Assembly (NCBI GenBank): GCA_012837705.1
Contig: DUQQ01000096.1
Span: forward strand, 1 to 55,224
Origin: Hydrogenispora sp.
GTDB lineage: Bacteria > Bacillota > UBA4882 > UBA10575
Direction: 5' to 3'
DNA length: 55,224 nucleotides
The notes beneath the pieces were generated by a model. That model did no database searches. It saw only the letters and a list, made by a program, of their open reading frames with translations, and was not told the origin of the DNA. Positions 36,538-45,886 of this stretch are shown here, piece after piece (position 1 is the first letter of the stretch; every line of letters begins with the position of its first letter). The translations under genes and the position numbers were made by a program.

Positions 36538-36611
36538 CCCCTATGGCCTGGCCCTTAATCACTACCTCCGGCCTGCTTTTCTTCTTCGATCAGAAGAGCA
36601 TCCCATCCTAA

Positions 36612-36638
36612 GAAAGCCCACGTTCTCCGGGCTTTGGA
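36612..36638 (-). terminator. Probable terminator of the FMN reductase gene
   Basis: Minus strand: AAAGCCC/GGGCTTT stem (36632-36638 with 36616-36622) followed by a short CTT run, 22 bases after the stop. Confidence 0.65.
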
Positions 36639-36660
36639 TCAAAACAGCTAATTGTTCCGA

Positions 36661-37209
36661 TTAAGCTAGATATCTTTCGATCAAGGCCCCGAAAGCATCG
36701 ACATAGGATTGGAGGAATTTAACGGTATCCGCGTTGTTGATCTGCCCCTTTTCGTCGAAAAGTTTTGGTGTATTAGCCAGATATACTTCTGGCTGTTGCA
36801 GGATGGGCATATCCAAAAACATCAATACTTGACGCAAATGGTGGTTGGCACCAAAGCCCCCGATGTTGCCAATGGAGTGACTAATGATTGCCGCCGGTTT
36901 ACCCGCCCAAACACTTTGACCGTATGGCCTGGACCCAACATCGAGGGCGTTTTTCAAGACCCCTGGTATAGAACGGTTATATTCGGGCGTCACGAACAAA
37001 ATTGCGTTAACGGCCCGCACTTTAGACCGAAAGGCGGTGTATTCCGCTGGTGAATTGTCATCATACTCCTCGTTATACAAGGGGAGATTACCAATTTCAA
37101 TCAGCTCAGTAGTATAGCCCTCTGGAAACAGTTTAGCCACATTACCTGCAACTTTCTTGGAAAAAGACTCTTTGCGCAGACTCCCGATGACGATACCGAT
37201 TTTCGCCAT
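36661..37209 (-). CDS. NADPH-dependent FMN reductase (flavodoxin-like)
   Basis: A 182-residue flavodoxin-fold oxidoreductase of the YhdA/ChrR type. GSLRKESFSKKVA (9-21) is the FMN-phosphate loop; TPEYNRSIPGVLKNALDVGSRP (about 76-97) is the isoalloxazine region. The family reduces FMN, azo dyes, quinones or chromate. Start 37209 has GGAAGGAGAGG upstream. It is monocistronic between two terminators. Confidence 0.9.
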   Translation of the reverse strand: MAKIGIVIGSLRKESFSKKVAGNVAKLFPEGYTTELIEIGNLPLYNEEYDDNSPAEYTAFRSKVRAVNAILFVTPEYNRSIPGVLKNALDVGSRPYGQSVWAGKPAAIISHSIGNIGGFGANHHLRQVLMFLDMPILQQPEVYLANTPKLFDEKGQINNADTVKFLQSYVDAFGALIERYLA

Positions 37210-37340
37210 GCCAACCCTCTCCTTCCAAGTCAACTTCTTTGGTAAAGATTATTACCATACTAGTGAGAATTACTCTAAAAAAGGTAAAAACCCTTTATTG
37301 CCCAATATTTCGGCTTTGTACCGATAGGTAAATTATTTGT

Positions 37341-37372
37341 AAAAACAACAAAACCCCAGCATAGCTGGGGTT
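37341..37372 (-). terminator. Terminator of the tRNA-Leu transcript
   Basis: Perfect 9-bp stem AACCCCAGC/GCTGGGGTT (37352-37360 with 37364-37372), loop of three, then TTTTGTTGTTTTT on the minus strand. Confidence 0.9.
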
Positions 37373-37382
37373 AAATTTCTTT

Positions 37383-37469
37383 TGGTGCCGAAGGTGGGAT
37401 TTGAACCCACACGAGAATACTCCCACTGCGCCCTGAACACAGCGCGTCTGCCAATTCCGCCACTTCGGC
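37383..37469 (-). tRNA. tRNA-Leu(CAG)
   Basis: An 87-base class II tRNA with encoded CCA. The acceptor GCCGAAG pairs with CTTCGGC. The anticodon arm CTGTG-TTCAGGG-CGCAG gives anticodon CAG, reading CUG Leu codons. A long variable arm (TGGGAGTATTCTCGT) and T-loop GGTTCAAATCC are present. Confidence 0.97.
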
Positions 37470-37481
37470 ATCGCATTGTTT

Positions 37482-37510
37482 ATTATAACCGAAAAGCATC
37501 AACTTGTAAA
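37482..37510 (-). promoter_or_regulatory. Sigma-A promoter of tRNA-Leu
   Basis: Minus strand -35 TTTACA (37505-37510), 17-base spacer, perfect -10 TATAAT (37482-37487), 12 bases upstream of the tRNA 5' end. Confidence 0.88.
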
Positions 37511-37531
37511 GAGGTAAAAACAAACCTCTTT
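37508..37531 (-). terminator. Weak hairpin after the antiporter gene
   Basis: AAAGAGGT/ACCTCTTT stem (37508-37515 with 37524-37531) with an A/T-rich loop. There is no clear T tract. It overlaps the -35 of the tRNA promoter. Confidence 0.4.
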
Positions 37532-37628
37532 TCGCAATCAAGCGACCGTGAAGCAGCAGTCCAGAAAGGAAGAATTTATAAAGAAGAAGTAGAATGAGCT
37601 AATTTAAAATCATAATTAACAATCATGG

Positions 37629-38810
37629 TTAATCGCGGGCTGCTCCCGCTTCACCAGCTTTCATGATCGCCATCTTCGCGAAGAACGGACCGATGATCTC
37701 ATACACCACGACCGAACCTAAGATGACGGTTGTGACCATCCCCGCAATTTCGGGAAAGCCCTGTTGGACCAGTAAGGTCAGGCCGATGGCCACCCCAGCT
37801 TGGGGAATCAGGCCTAACCCCAGATACTTCCGGACAACCGCTGGCGCTTTACTAATAATTGCGCCAAAAGTAGCGCCGCCGACCTTCCCGATGATCCGGC
37901 TGACGATATACGCCGCCCCAACGAGGCCAACCTTTGTCAAGAGGTCCAGCTGTAAATTGGCCCCGGCTAAAACGAAAAAGAGAACATAAACCGGTGTGTC
38001 CACGGTGCTAACCAACCGAAAAAGCTTTTCCGATTGGCGTGGCAGAAGATTGACCGCAACACAACCCATGGTCATACCAGCCAGCAAAGCTGATAGGTTA
38101 AGAAACTCCGCCAGACCAGCCTGCAGGAAAATCATCCCCAGAGCAAGGACCATTTTATCCGGTTTTTCTTTAAACCCGCTGGCCAGGCGTAAAAGAAGAA
38201 CCGCAAAAACGCTTCCTAAAAGAATGGAGCCGAGTAATTCCCAGAGCGGTGCCGCGATCATCGCCACCACTCCCCCACTGACTTTCCCGGCGAGAATTTT
38301 CGCCAAAGCCATAGTAATACCAAAGGCGATCACACAAAGGGCATCGTCCAAGGCAACAACCGCCAACAGATTGCTGGTCAAAGGACCCTTTGCTTTATAC
38401 TCCCGGAGAACCATAACCGTGGCCGCCGGGGCGGTTGCGGTAGAAATGGCGCCGAAAATTAACGCAGTATGGAGTTCCACGCCAAAGAGATAATGGAGGG
38501 TCATAGTGACAAGGAGATACGCCCCCAGTACTTGCGCAATCGTAATAACAATCACGCTTTTTCCACATTTTTTTATTTCTTTCAGAGAAAGTGCGCCGCC
38601 GATTGAAAAGGCGATAATACTCAAAGCGATAGAATTAATTGACGCCAAGGCCGTAACCGTTTCGGCGGTGATTAAATTAAAAACCGATGGTCCGAGCAGT
38701 AAGCCAACGAGTAGATACCCGGTGACAGCCGGTAATTTCACCTTATTTATCAGTTTACCAGCGAGCAAACCGGTGATTAAAATTATTCCGAGGTACAAGA
38801 TGATATTCAC
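37629..38810 (-). CDS. Cation:proton antiporter (CPA2-like), no regulatory domain
   Basis: A 393-residue membrane protein with about 12-13 hydrophobic segments, Na_H_Exchanger family (PF00999). Motifs include PAVTGYLLVGLLLGP (2nd helix), GAISTATAPAATVMVLRE and VALDDALCVIAFGI (the ion-binding Asp pair). It lacks the C-terminal RCK/TrkA domain found in many KefB-type proteins, so regulation may come from a partner. GTG 38810 is chosen as start because GGAAGGGGAG lies eight bases upstream. It is cotranscribed after the PII-like gene, 29 bases apart. Confidence 0.88.
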   Translation of the reverse strand: MNIILYLGIILITGLLAGKLINKVKLPAVTGYLLVGLLLGPSVFNLITAETVTALASINSIALSIIAFSIGGALSLKEIKKCGKSVIVITIAQVLGAYLLVTMTLHYLFGVELHTALIFGAISTATAPAATVMVLREYKAKGPLTSNLLAVVALDDALCVIAFGITMALAKILAGKVSGGVVAMIAAPLWELLGSILLGSVFAVLLLRLASGFKEKPDKMVLALGMIFLQAGLAEFLNLSALLAGMTMGCVAVNLLPRQSEKLFRLVSTVDTPVYVLFFVLAGANLQLDLLTKVGLVGAAYIVSRIIGKVGGATFGAIISKAPAVVRKYLGLGLIPQAGVAIGLTLLVQQGFPEIAGMVTTVILGSVVVYEIIGPFFAKMAIMKAGEAGAARD

Positions 38811-38839
38811 AACCAAAACTCCCCTTCCCTGCATTAATA

Positions 38840-39211
38840 TCATTCAAGTAAATCTTGCTGAAATTTCCGTCCCAAACCAACGGCTTTACTGACGGGAAGG
38901 ACAAACATCATCCCGGTACAGGCCTCTTCGAAATTGTTAAACATGGTGGCGAGTTTTTCCATGGCCTGCTCAATCTTTTCCGGATGTTTGGAGATGGCAA
39001 AGATCGTTCGGTTATGTTGATGTTCCTCGGTTACTAAATCCCGTAACCCGAAGAATATTGGAATGTGCTTTGAGAGTACTTTCGCCATACCTTGGGTCTC
39101 CATAATCGTCGCGCCCCGTATTTCGCATTCCAACAGGACTTCTAAGACCTGCTCCAGTTTCTCGGGGTCATCAATAATAACAAAAAGAGCTTGAATGTTT
39201 TCCTCGCGCAT
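38840..39211 (-). CDS. PII-like small signalling protein, antiporter partner
   Basis: A 123-residue cytoplasmic protein with a beta-alpha-beta x2 pattern. It opens with ALFVIIDDPEKLEQVLEVLLECEIRGATIMETQG, like the PII beta1-alpha1-beta2, and ends ACTGMMFVLPVSKAVGLG, resembling the PII 'GDGKIFV-V' strand. The T-loop-like central part (LSKHIPIFFGLRDLVTEEHQHNRT) has no uridylylation Tyr motif. PII-like proteins beside transporters often bind a nucleotide and gate their partner. It starts behind AAAGGAG and is the first gene of the antiporter operon. Family placement is by pattern only. Confidence 0.6.
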   Translation of the reverse strand: MREENIQALFVIIDDPEKLEQVLEVLLECEIRGATIMETQGMAKVLSKHIPIFFGLRDLVTEEHQHNRTIFAISKHPEKIEQAMEKLATMFNNFEEACTGMMFVLPVSKAVGLGRKFQQDLLE

Positions 39212-39269
39212 ATCATAAATCTCCTTTCATTAGTTAAAGATCTGCATACTTAATTCATCTATATATATA

Positions 39270-39298
39270 ATCTTATCGGTTTCCGCCTTGTGGGTCAA
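39270..39298 (-). promoter_or_regulatory. Putative promoter of the PII-like/antiporter operon
   Basis: Minus strand -35 TTGACC (39293-39298), 17-base spacer, -10 TAAGAT (39270-39275). Confidence 0.5.
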
Positions 39299-39675
39299 AT
39301 TGACTGATTGTTTGTGCTATTTTTTATTGATACCTAATTTCTCCAGCTGTTCGACAATAACTATTTTTAAAGCACCAACGAAAAACGCTTATCCGTCTGT
39401 CCATTATAACCCCCCACGAAACAATCATCCTTAACAAACACATCAGCATCGGCCGCGGTGATTTACACGATGCCAATCGTAATGTTTAGCCCACCAAAAA
39501 GCGTTAAATGTTTAATTTCTGTATAATTTTGGGGAATTAATCGTAAAATATAGGCGTGATTTGGGGTTTTAGACAAATTTTAGCCTTTTATGGCGTCCGG
39601 TGGAGTATTTGGGTGCTATTTTTATCTAAACAGCGTTTTTTATCCGTTTTTGCCAAAATCGGCCGATTATGCTTC
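39299..39675. other. AT-rich intergenic stretch, no gene seen
   Basis: Between the antiporter operon promoter and the groESL promoter. The only open frame lacks a ribosome site and any recognisable protein. Confidence 0.5.
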
Positions 39676-39704
39676 TTGCATTTTCCAAGTTTGGTTAATA
39701 CAAT
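39676..39704 (+). promoter_or_regulatory. Sigma-A promoter of groES-groEL
   Basis: -35 TTGCAT (39676-39681), 17-base spacer, -10 TACAAT (39699-39704). The CIRCE element starts 10 bases downstream of the -10. Confidence 0.82.
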
Positions 39705-39714
39705 TAATCCTAGA

Positions 39715-39741
39715 TTAGCACTCACCATTAACGAGTGCTAA
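39715..39741 (+). promoter_or_regulatory. CIRCE operator (HrcA binding site)
   Basis: Perfect consensus TTAGCACTC, nine bases, GAGTGCTAA (39715-39723 and 39733-39741). HrcA bound here represses groESL until heat shock. Confidence 0.97.
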
Positions 39742-39765
39742 TAACAAGCTTTGAGGAGGGAGAAA

Positions 39766-40053
39766 ATGAATATTAAACCATTAGGCGAAAGAATCGTCAT
39801 CAAAGTGCTAGAGAGTGAGGAGAAGACCAAGAGTGGTATCGTCCTCCCCGACACCGCGAAAGAAAAACCGCAAATGGGTGAAGTTTTAGCGGTTGGCTCC
39901 GGTAAGACCCTGGAGAACGGCCAGAAAGTCCCCATGGAACTAAAAGTTGGCGACAAAGTCCTCTTTGCCAAATACGCCGGGACCGAAGTTAAGCTGGACG
40001 GCGAAGAATACATGGTGCTGAAGGAGAGCGACGTCCTAGCAGTCATCGACTAA
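39766..40053 (+). CDS. groES: Co-chaperonin GroES
   Basis: A 95-residue heptameric lid of the GroEL chamber. It begins [16 protein letters not shown] and has the mobile loop [28 protein letters not shown] and [24 protein letters not shown]. Start 39766 has GAGGAGGG upstream. It is expressed with groEL from the CIRCE-controlled promoter. Confidence 0.98.
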   Translation: MNIKPLGERIVIKVLESEEKTKSGIVLPDTAKEKPQMGEVLAVGSGKTLENGQKVPMELKVGDKVLFAKYAGTEVKLDGEEYMVLKESDVLAVID

Positions 40054-40082
40054 CACTAAATAAGTTTAAACAATTTACTTAA

Positions 40083-41735
<1,653 letters not shown>

Positions 41736-41740
41736 AAACG

Positions 41741-41770
41741 AAAAGAAGGGGTTAAACCCCTTCTTTTTTT
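41741..41770 (+). terminator. Terminator of groES-groEL
   Basis: Perfect 11-bp stem (41741-41751 with 41757-41767), loop ttaaa, and a T tract. Confidence 0.92.
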
Positions 41771-41792
41771 ATCCTTTTTAACCACTCGCTTG

Positions 41793-41801
41793 TGCTATAA
41801 T
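41793..41801 (+). promoter_or_regulatory. Extended -10 promoter of the DUF2284 gene
   Basis: A TGC extension precedes a perfect TATAAT (41796-41801). The -35 region is poor, typical of extended -10 promoters. Confidence 0.65.
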
Positions 41802-41838
41802 CGATCCTAGAAACAATTATCCGTTAAGGAGTGGTTCT

Positions 41839-42348
41839 ATGTCGGAAAAGCAATACTACGTTGACCGGGCGCTTCAGCTCGGTGCCGATCACGCCGTCCT
41901 TTTTACCTTAAAAGATATCGTCTTTGACTCCCGGACCATCCTCAAGTGTATGTTCGGTTGCGCCGATTGGGGGAAAGGCCATACTTGCCCCTCGCGCCCC
42001 GGATCGCTCAAACCCTGGGAGTACCAGAAAGTATTCTCCGCATACAAATGGGGAGTCATTGTCCACTCCACCAACAAAAAAACAGCACAAGAGGTCTCCT
42101 TCGCCCTCGAACGGGAAGCTTTCATCAACGGCTACTACTTCGCCTTATCCCTCAGCGACTGTGCCCTCTGCGCCGAATGCGCCGGCTTTAAAGGGCAGTC
42201 CTGCATCCATCCGAAGAAAGCCCGTCCCGCCTTTCACAGTGTGGGGATTGATGTCTTCCGTACCGTCCGGCAGTTCGGTTTACCGATTGAAACTTTAAAA
42301 GAAGAAAACCAGGAGCAAAACTGGTACTCCGCCGTCTTCATCGCCTAA
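41839..42348 (+). CDS. DUF2284 metal-binding protein
   Basis: A 169-residue protein with the DUF2284 Cys pattern: CMFGCADWGKGHTCPSR in the first half and CALCAECAGFKGQSC in the second, about nine cysteines, likely to bind an iron-sulfur cluster or other metal. The family is common in anaerobes and has no established function. An AAGGAG site precedes ATG 41839. It converges on the amidase-GerMN gene with only one base between the stops and no terminator. Confidence 0.82.
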   Translation: MSEKQYYVDRALQLGADHAVLFTLKDIVFDSRTILKCMFGCADWGKGHTCPSRPGSLKPWEYQKVFSAYKWGVIVHSTNKKTAQEVSFALEREAFINGYYFALSLSDCALCAECAGFKGQSCIHPKKARPAFHSVGIDVFRTVRQFGLPIETLKEENQEQNWYSAVFIA

Positions 42349-42349
42349 A

Positions 42350-43645
42350 TTAATAACCCGTTCCCACCACGGTCTCCGCCCCGACTGGTCCCAATTCCGG
42401 CCGGGGCTTTATTGCATCACCCAGCAGAAAGTGCCCACCCAGGGTCGCATTTTTCACCCCATCCACCAGGATGGTCACCTCTTTCAAATTCAGGTTCACC
42501 GCCAAGGTGTTAACCAAGCTATAGATGGCCAAGAGCTCGGAAGCACCACCCCCGTTAATGAAGGCGCCCAACTCCGAAGGGACATCAATCACCGCCCGCG
42601 TGCCCTCCACCTGCAAGCCCTGCACCCAATCGCCCCCCGGCAAACAGGGTAAAAGCGCACTTCCTTCCCCCGGCCCTTTCGCCAATTCTTCCAGGATCAC
42701 CTGGGCTTTTTTTAACTTACTCGTGCCCGCCAGTTCGGACAAGGTGCGAAGCTCCGGTGTAAAGCCCAGATCCTCATTGTTGGGGTTGGCAAAGTATAAA
42801 CAAGCCGTCCCCGGTTCCAGGGTGGGAAAGGTCAGTTCGGGGTAGACTTTCGCCGTCAGCGTTTCACCACCGTCCCCGTTCGGCTTGGTCGCCATTGCGG
42901 CCGCAGGGCGCGCTTCCTGGGTAAGATAGGCGGCAGTTCCGTAAAAAATACTTTCGGCCAGTTTTTCCCGGTACTCCGCATCGGCGAGGAGCTCCTCTTC
43001 CCGCGGGTTGGAGATAAACCCCACCTCCACCGTTACCGATGGGATCTTGGTCGCCTTAAGAAGCAAATAATCGGCACTTTGCGCTTTCCGCCGGTTCGGC
43101 CCTAACCTGGTCACCAGACTGTTTTGGATCGCCTCCGCCAACCGCTTACTCTCCGGCGTTTTACTGTCGTAAAAACACTGGGCCCCCGACCAGATTGACT
43201 GCGGGAAACTGTTGACGTGAATACTCAATAGCAGGTCGGCTTTGCTTTCATTCGCCATCCGCACCCGGTAAAGTAAGTCCCGTCTTTTCTTGGTTAATGC
43301 TCCTTCTTCATGCATCGTACTGTAATCCTGGTCCTTTTCCCGCGTCATGATCACATAAACGCCGACCCGGGAAAAATAACGCTTTAATCTTTTGGCGATG
43401 TCCAAAGTAACCGCTTTTTCCTCCAAACCACTACGGCCGACCGCTCCCGGATCGAACCCCCCATGCCCGGCATCGATGATGATCGTTTTCCCCGCGATCG
43501 CTGATGGTAACAGCGCTGGCGCGTCCACCGGTTCCCCCCGCCGGGTCACGCCACCGAGAAATCCACAGACAAAAAGAAAGAAGATGGCAAATATATACTC
43601 CCACCGCCATACAATATTTAACCAGAAGAACTTTTTTTTAATCAT
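42350..43645 (-). CDS. N-acetylmuramoyl-L-alanine amidase fused to a GerMN domain
   Basis: A 431-residue envelope enzyme. A membrane anchor (residues 13-35) leads an Amidase_3 domain (about 51-245): IIIDAGHGGFDPGAVG (zinc His), EKAVTLDIAKRLKRYF, DLLLSIHVNSF (second zinc His) and TVEVGFISNPREEELLAD (catalytic Glu). The C-terminal part (about 270-410) matches the GerMN domain (SELAGTSKLKKAQVILEELAKGP, a GAFINGGGASELLAIYSLVNTLAVNL strand-helix) known from germination/sporulation protein GerM. Amidase cleaves peptidoglycan stem peptides. The fusion suggests cell-wall work in sporulation or germination. Start 43645 has GGGGTGGCGGA; the longer frame is not homologous. Confidence 0.88.
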   Translation of the reverse strand: MIKKKFFWLNIVWRWEYIFAIFFLFVCGFLGGVTRRGEPVDAPALLPSAIAGKTIIIDAGHGGFDPGAVGRSGLEEKAVTLDIAKRLKRYFSRVGVYVIMTREKDQDYSTMHEEGALTKKRRDLLYRVRMANESKADLLLSIHVNSFPQSIWSGAQCFYDSKTPESKRLAEAIQNSLVTRLGPNRRKAQSADYLLLKATKIPSVTVEVGFISNPREEELLADAEYREKLAESIFYGTAAYLTQEARPAAAMATKPNGDGGETLTAKVYPELTFPTLEPGTACLYFANPNNEDLGFTPELRTLSELAGTSKLKKAQVILEELAKGPGEGSALLPCLPGGDWVQGLQVEGTRAVIDVPSELGAFINGGGASELLAIYSLVNTLAVNLNLKEVTILVDGVKNATLGGHFLLGDAIKPRPELGPVGAETVVGTGY

Positions 43646-43741
43646 TCCGCCACCCCGGCTTTCCTCTTTACAGGTTATGAACGGATCAGCAGATTTAGAA
43701 GCAAATCCAATGCCATAAAAGCTGGTCCCAGCAACCACCGT

Positions 43742-43770
43742 TTGATCTGGTCCCGAAAAAGGCATATAAT
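43742..43770 (+). promoter_or_regulatory. Promoter of the YghO-like GNAT gene
   Basis: -35 TTGATC (43742-43747), 17-base spacer, -10 TATAAT (43765-43770). A second TATAAT occurs at 43775-43780 in a duplicated gcatataata block. Confidence 0.75.
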
Positions 43771-43835
43771 AGCATATAATAATTGTTAATATTAGTGGAG
43801 TTTTACAGAAAAGAGTGTTAATTGGAGGGGTTTTA

Positions 43836-44963
43836 ATGGGTCGTATCTCCATTAAACCGGTCGTCACCCGCAACGATATGCGGGATTTCCTGTGGTTACC
43901 GTGGAGCCTTTATAAAAACGATCCGAACTGGGTCCCCCCTTTACTGAAAGAGGTTAAGAAACAACTGGACCCCCGGTTCAATCCTTTGCTGACGCGTGGT
44001 CCCTACCGTCTCTTTTTGGCGTGCGATTCGGTCGGACGACCTTTGAGTCGGGTGCTGGTGGGGATTGATGCCGCCGAAAACGAAGGCAAGGCCATAAAAG
44101 AAGGGTACCTTGCCCTTTTTGAAGCGGTGAACGAAAAAGCGGGCATCCTGATCCTCGATCAGGCCTGCGCCTGGCTGGCCGACCAGGGCATCCAGCAGGT
44201 ACGGGGGCCCATCTCCCCGACCAAGGGCGAGAACCTCCGCGGGCTGCTGATTTGGGGCTTTGATTCACCACCGGTCCTCATGAACGCCTATAATCCCCCG
44301 GAGTATGCCACCTACTTCGAAAAAGCCGGTTTTACGAAAGACGTCGACCTTTACGCCTACCATTACGATCTGAAACGGATTGATGCCCGTAAAACCGAGC
44401 GCGTCGTCAGCTACGCCCAGAATAAATACGGTTTCCGGGTAAGCAGCTTCGATCGGAACAACATCGAAGCCGAGCTGGCGGATATTAAATCCATCCTGGA
44501 ACACGCCCTGCCCGAAGACTGGGGCGAACTTTCCCCGCCCAACCTGGAGGATTTACGGGCCTACGCCTTCCAACTCAAAGATTTGATCATTCCGGAGTTG
44601 ATCCCCATCGCCCGCAACCTGGAGGGAAAACCGATCGGCTTTGCCGTTTCGATCCCCGATTACAACCGGGTCCTCCCGAAAATCAACAGCCGTACCTTCC
44701 CCATTGGCTGGGCGAAGTTTTTACTCAACCGCCACCGGGTCTCGGGTGCCCGGGTCTTTTTGCTTTTCGTGGTCCCGGAATACCGTAAGAAGGGTGTCTC
44801 CGGAACCCTCTTCTACCATCTCCTGCTCAAAGCGAAAGCCCTTGGGTTCACCTACGGCGAAGGATCAACCATCGGTGAGTTTAACACCCCGATGCGCCGT
44901 GGTGCCGAAAGGGCCGGTGGCCTCCACTACAAAACCTACCGGGTTTACAAGAAGGATCTATAA
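43836..44963 (+). CDS. GNAT-superfamily N-acetyltransferase-like protein (YghO-like)
   Basis: A 375-residue cytoplasmic protein. It opens ISIKPVVTRNDMRDFLWLPWSLYKNDPNWVPPLL, the YghO-like family signature, and has a late GNAT acetyl-CoA segment (VFLLFVVPEYRKKGVSGTLFYHLLLKAKALG) plus GEGSTIGEFNTPMRRGAERAGG. The enzymatic substrate is not known. Start 43836 has GGAGGGG. It has its own promoter and terminator. Confidence 0.75.
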   Translation: MGRISIKPVVTRNDMRDFLWLPWSLYKNDPNWVPPLLKEVKKQLDPRFNPLLTRGPYRLFLACDSVGRPLSRVLVGIDAAENEGKAIKEGYLALFEAVNEKAGILILDQACAWLADQGIQQVRGPISPTKGENLRGLLIWGFDSPPVLMNAYNPPEYATYFEKAGFTKDVDLYAYHYDLKRIDARKTERVVSYAQNKYGFRVSSFDRNNIEAELADIKSILEHALPEDWGELSPPNLEDLRAYAFQLKDLIIPELIPIARNLEGKPIGFAVSIPDYNRVLPKINSRTFPIGWAKFLLNRHRVSGARVFLLFVVPEYRKKGVSGTLFYHLLLKAKALGFTYGEGSTIGEFNTPMRRGAERAGGLHYKTYRVYKKDL

Positions 44964-44977
44964 GACGCGCCAACATT

Positions 44978-45000
44978 GCCGGATTTTTCCGGCTCTTTTT
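44978..45000 (+). terminator. Terminator of the YghO-like gene
   Basis: GCCGGA-TTTT-TCCGGC (44978-44993) followed by TCTTTTT. Confidence 0.88.
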
Positions 45001-45072
45001 ATGGGCGAAATTTAGTACGGGGTCAGCTCCGGAGAGATAATAACTTTGACTGCCGTCAACAGGAGGTTTGCC

Positions 45073-45885
45073 ATGCGCACGCTCTGGAAAGGGGCGATCA
45101 GTTTCGGGCTGGTCAACATCCCGGTCAAGATGTACACCGCCACTGAACGCAAAGACATTCACTTCAATCAATTACATGCCACCTGTAAAACACCCATTCA
45201 GTACCGGAAATTCTGCCCGGTCTGCCAAAAGGAGGTCGGCGCCGATGAGCTGGTCCGGGGGTATGAATACGAAAAGGGACGGTATGTCATCCTCCGGGAT
45301 GAAGATTTCGAGCTCCTTCCGGGGGAAAACACCAAAACCATCGACATCCTGGATTTTGTCGATTTGGCGGAGATCGATCCCGTCTACTTCGACCGCAGCT
45401 ACTATCTGGGACCAAACCCCGGCGGGGAAAAAGCCTACAACCTCCTCAACCAGGCGATGCAGGAGACGGGCAAAATCGCCATTGCCCGGGTGATGATCCG
45501 CACTAAGACGGTCCTCGCCTGCTTGCGCCCGTGGGAAAGGCTTCTGGTCATGGAGACGATGTTTTTCCCCGATGAGATCCGTGCCCCTGAACTCCTCACC
45601 AGCGAGTTCAAAGCGGTCGAACTCCACCCGAACGAGGTCAGCATGGCCAACAGCCTCATCGGTAACCTTTCCACCTCTTTCGACCCGGGGAAATACACCA
45701 ATGAATACCGGTCCAAACTGATGGAAGTGATCCAAGCCAAGATCGCCGGGGAGGAAGTGGCGGTCCCAACCGCCCCGGAGACGGCAAAAGTAGTTGACCT
45801 GATGGAAGCCCTCCGCGCCAGCTTAGAAGCGACGGAAGCCCAGAAGAAACCGGCGAAAAAAAGAAAGAAAAAGCAGACTGGATAA
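45073..45885 (+). CDS. ku: Ku protein for non-homologous end joining
   Basis: A 270-residue bacterial Ku. It opens MRTLWKGAISFGLVNIPVKMYTATE and shows the central CPVCQKEVGADELVRGYEY, YFDRSYYLGPNPGGEKAYNLL, and a basic Lys-rich C-terminal tail (KKPAKKRKKKQTG) typical of DNA-binding Ku tails. Ku holds broken DNA ends and recruits ligase. Start 45073 has AGGAGG seven bases upstream. The ligase gene follows 1 base after the stop, so the two are one operon. Ku plus ligase is common in spore formers, where repair happens without a second chromosome copy. Confidence 0.97.
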   Translation: MRTLWKGAISFGLVNIPVKMYTATERKDIHFNQLHATCKTPIQYRKFCPVCQKEVGADELVRGYEYEKGRYVILRDEDFELLPGENTKTIDILDFVDLAEIDPVYFDRSYYLGPNPGGEKAYNLLNQAMQETGKIAIARVMIRTKTVLACLRPWERLLVMETMFFPDEIRAPELLTSEFKAVELHPNEVSMANSLIGNLSTSFDPGKYTNEYRSKLMEVIQAKIAGEEVAVPTAPETAKVVDLMEALRASLEATEAQKKPAKKRKKKQTG

Positions 45886-45886
45886 G

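Noticed and set aside
39556-39741. A 61-codon frame upstream of groES
   Set aside because: It runs through the groES promoter and CIRCE site; no ribosome site.
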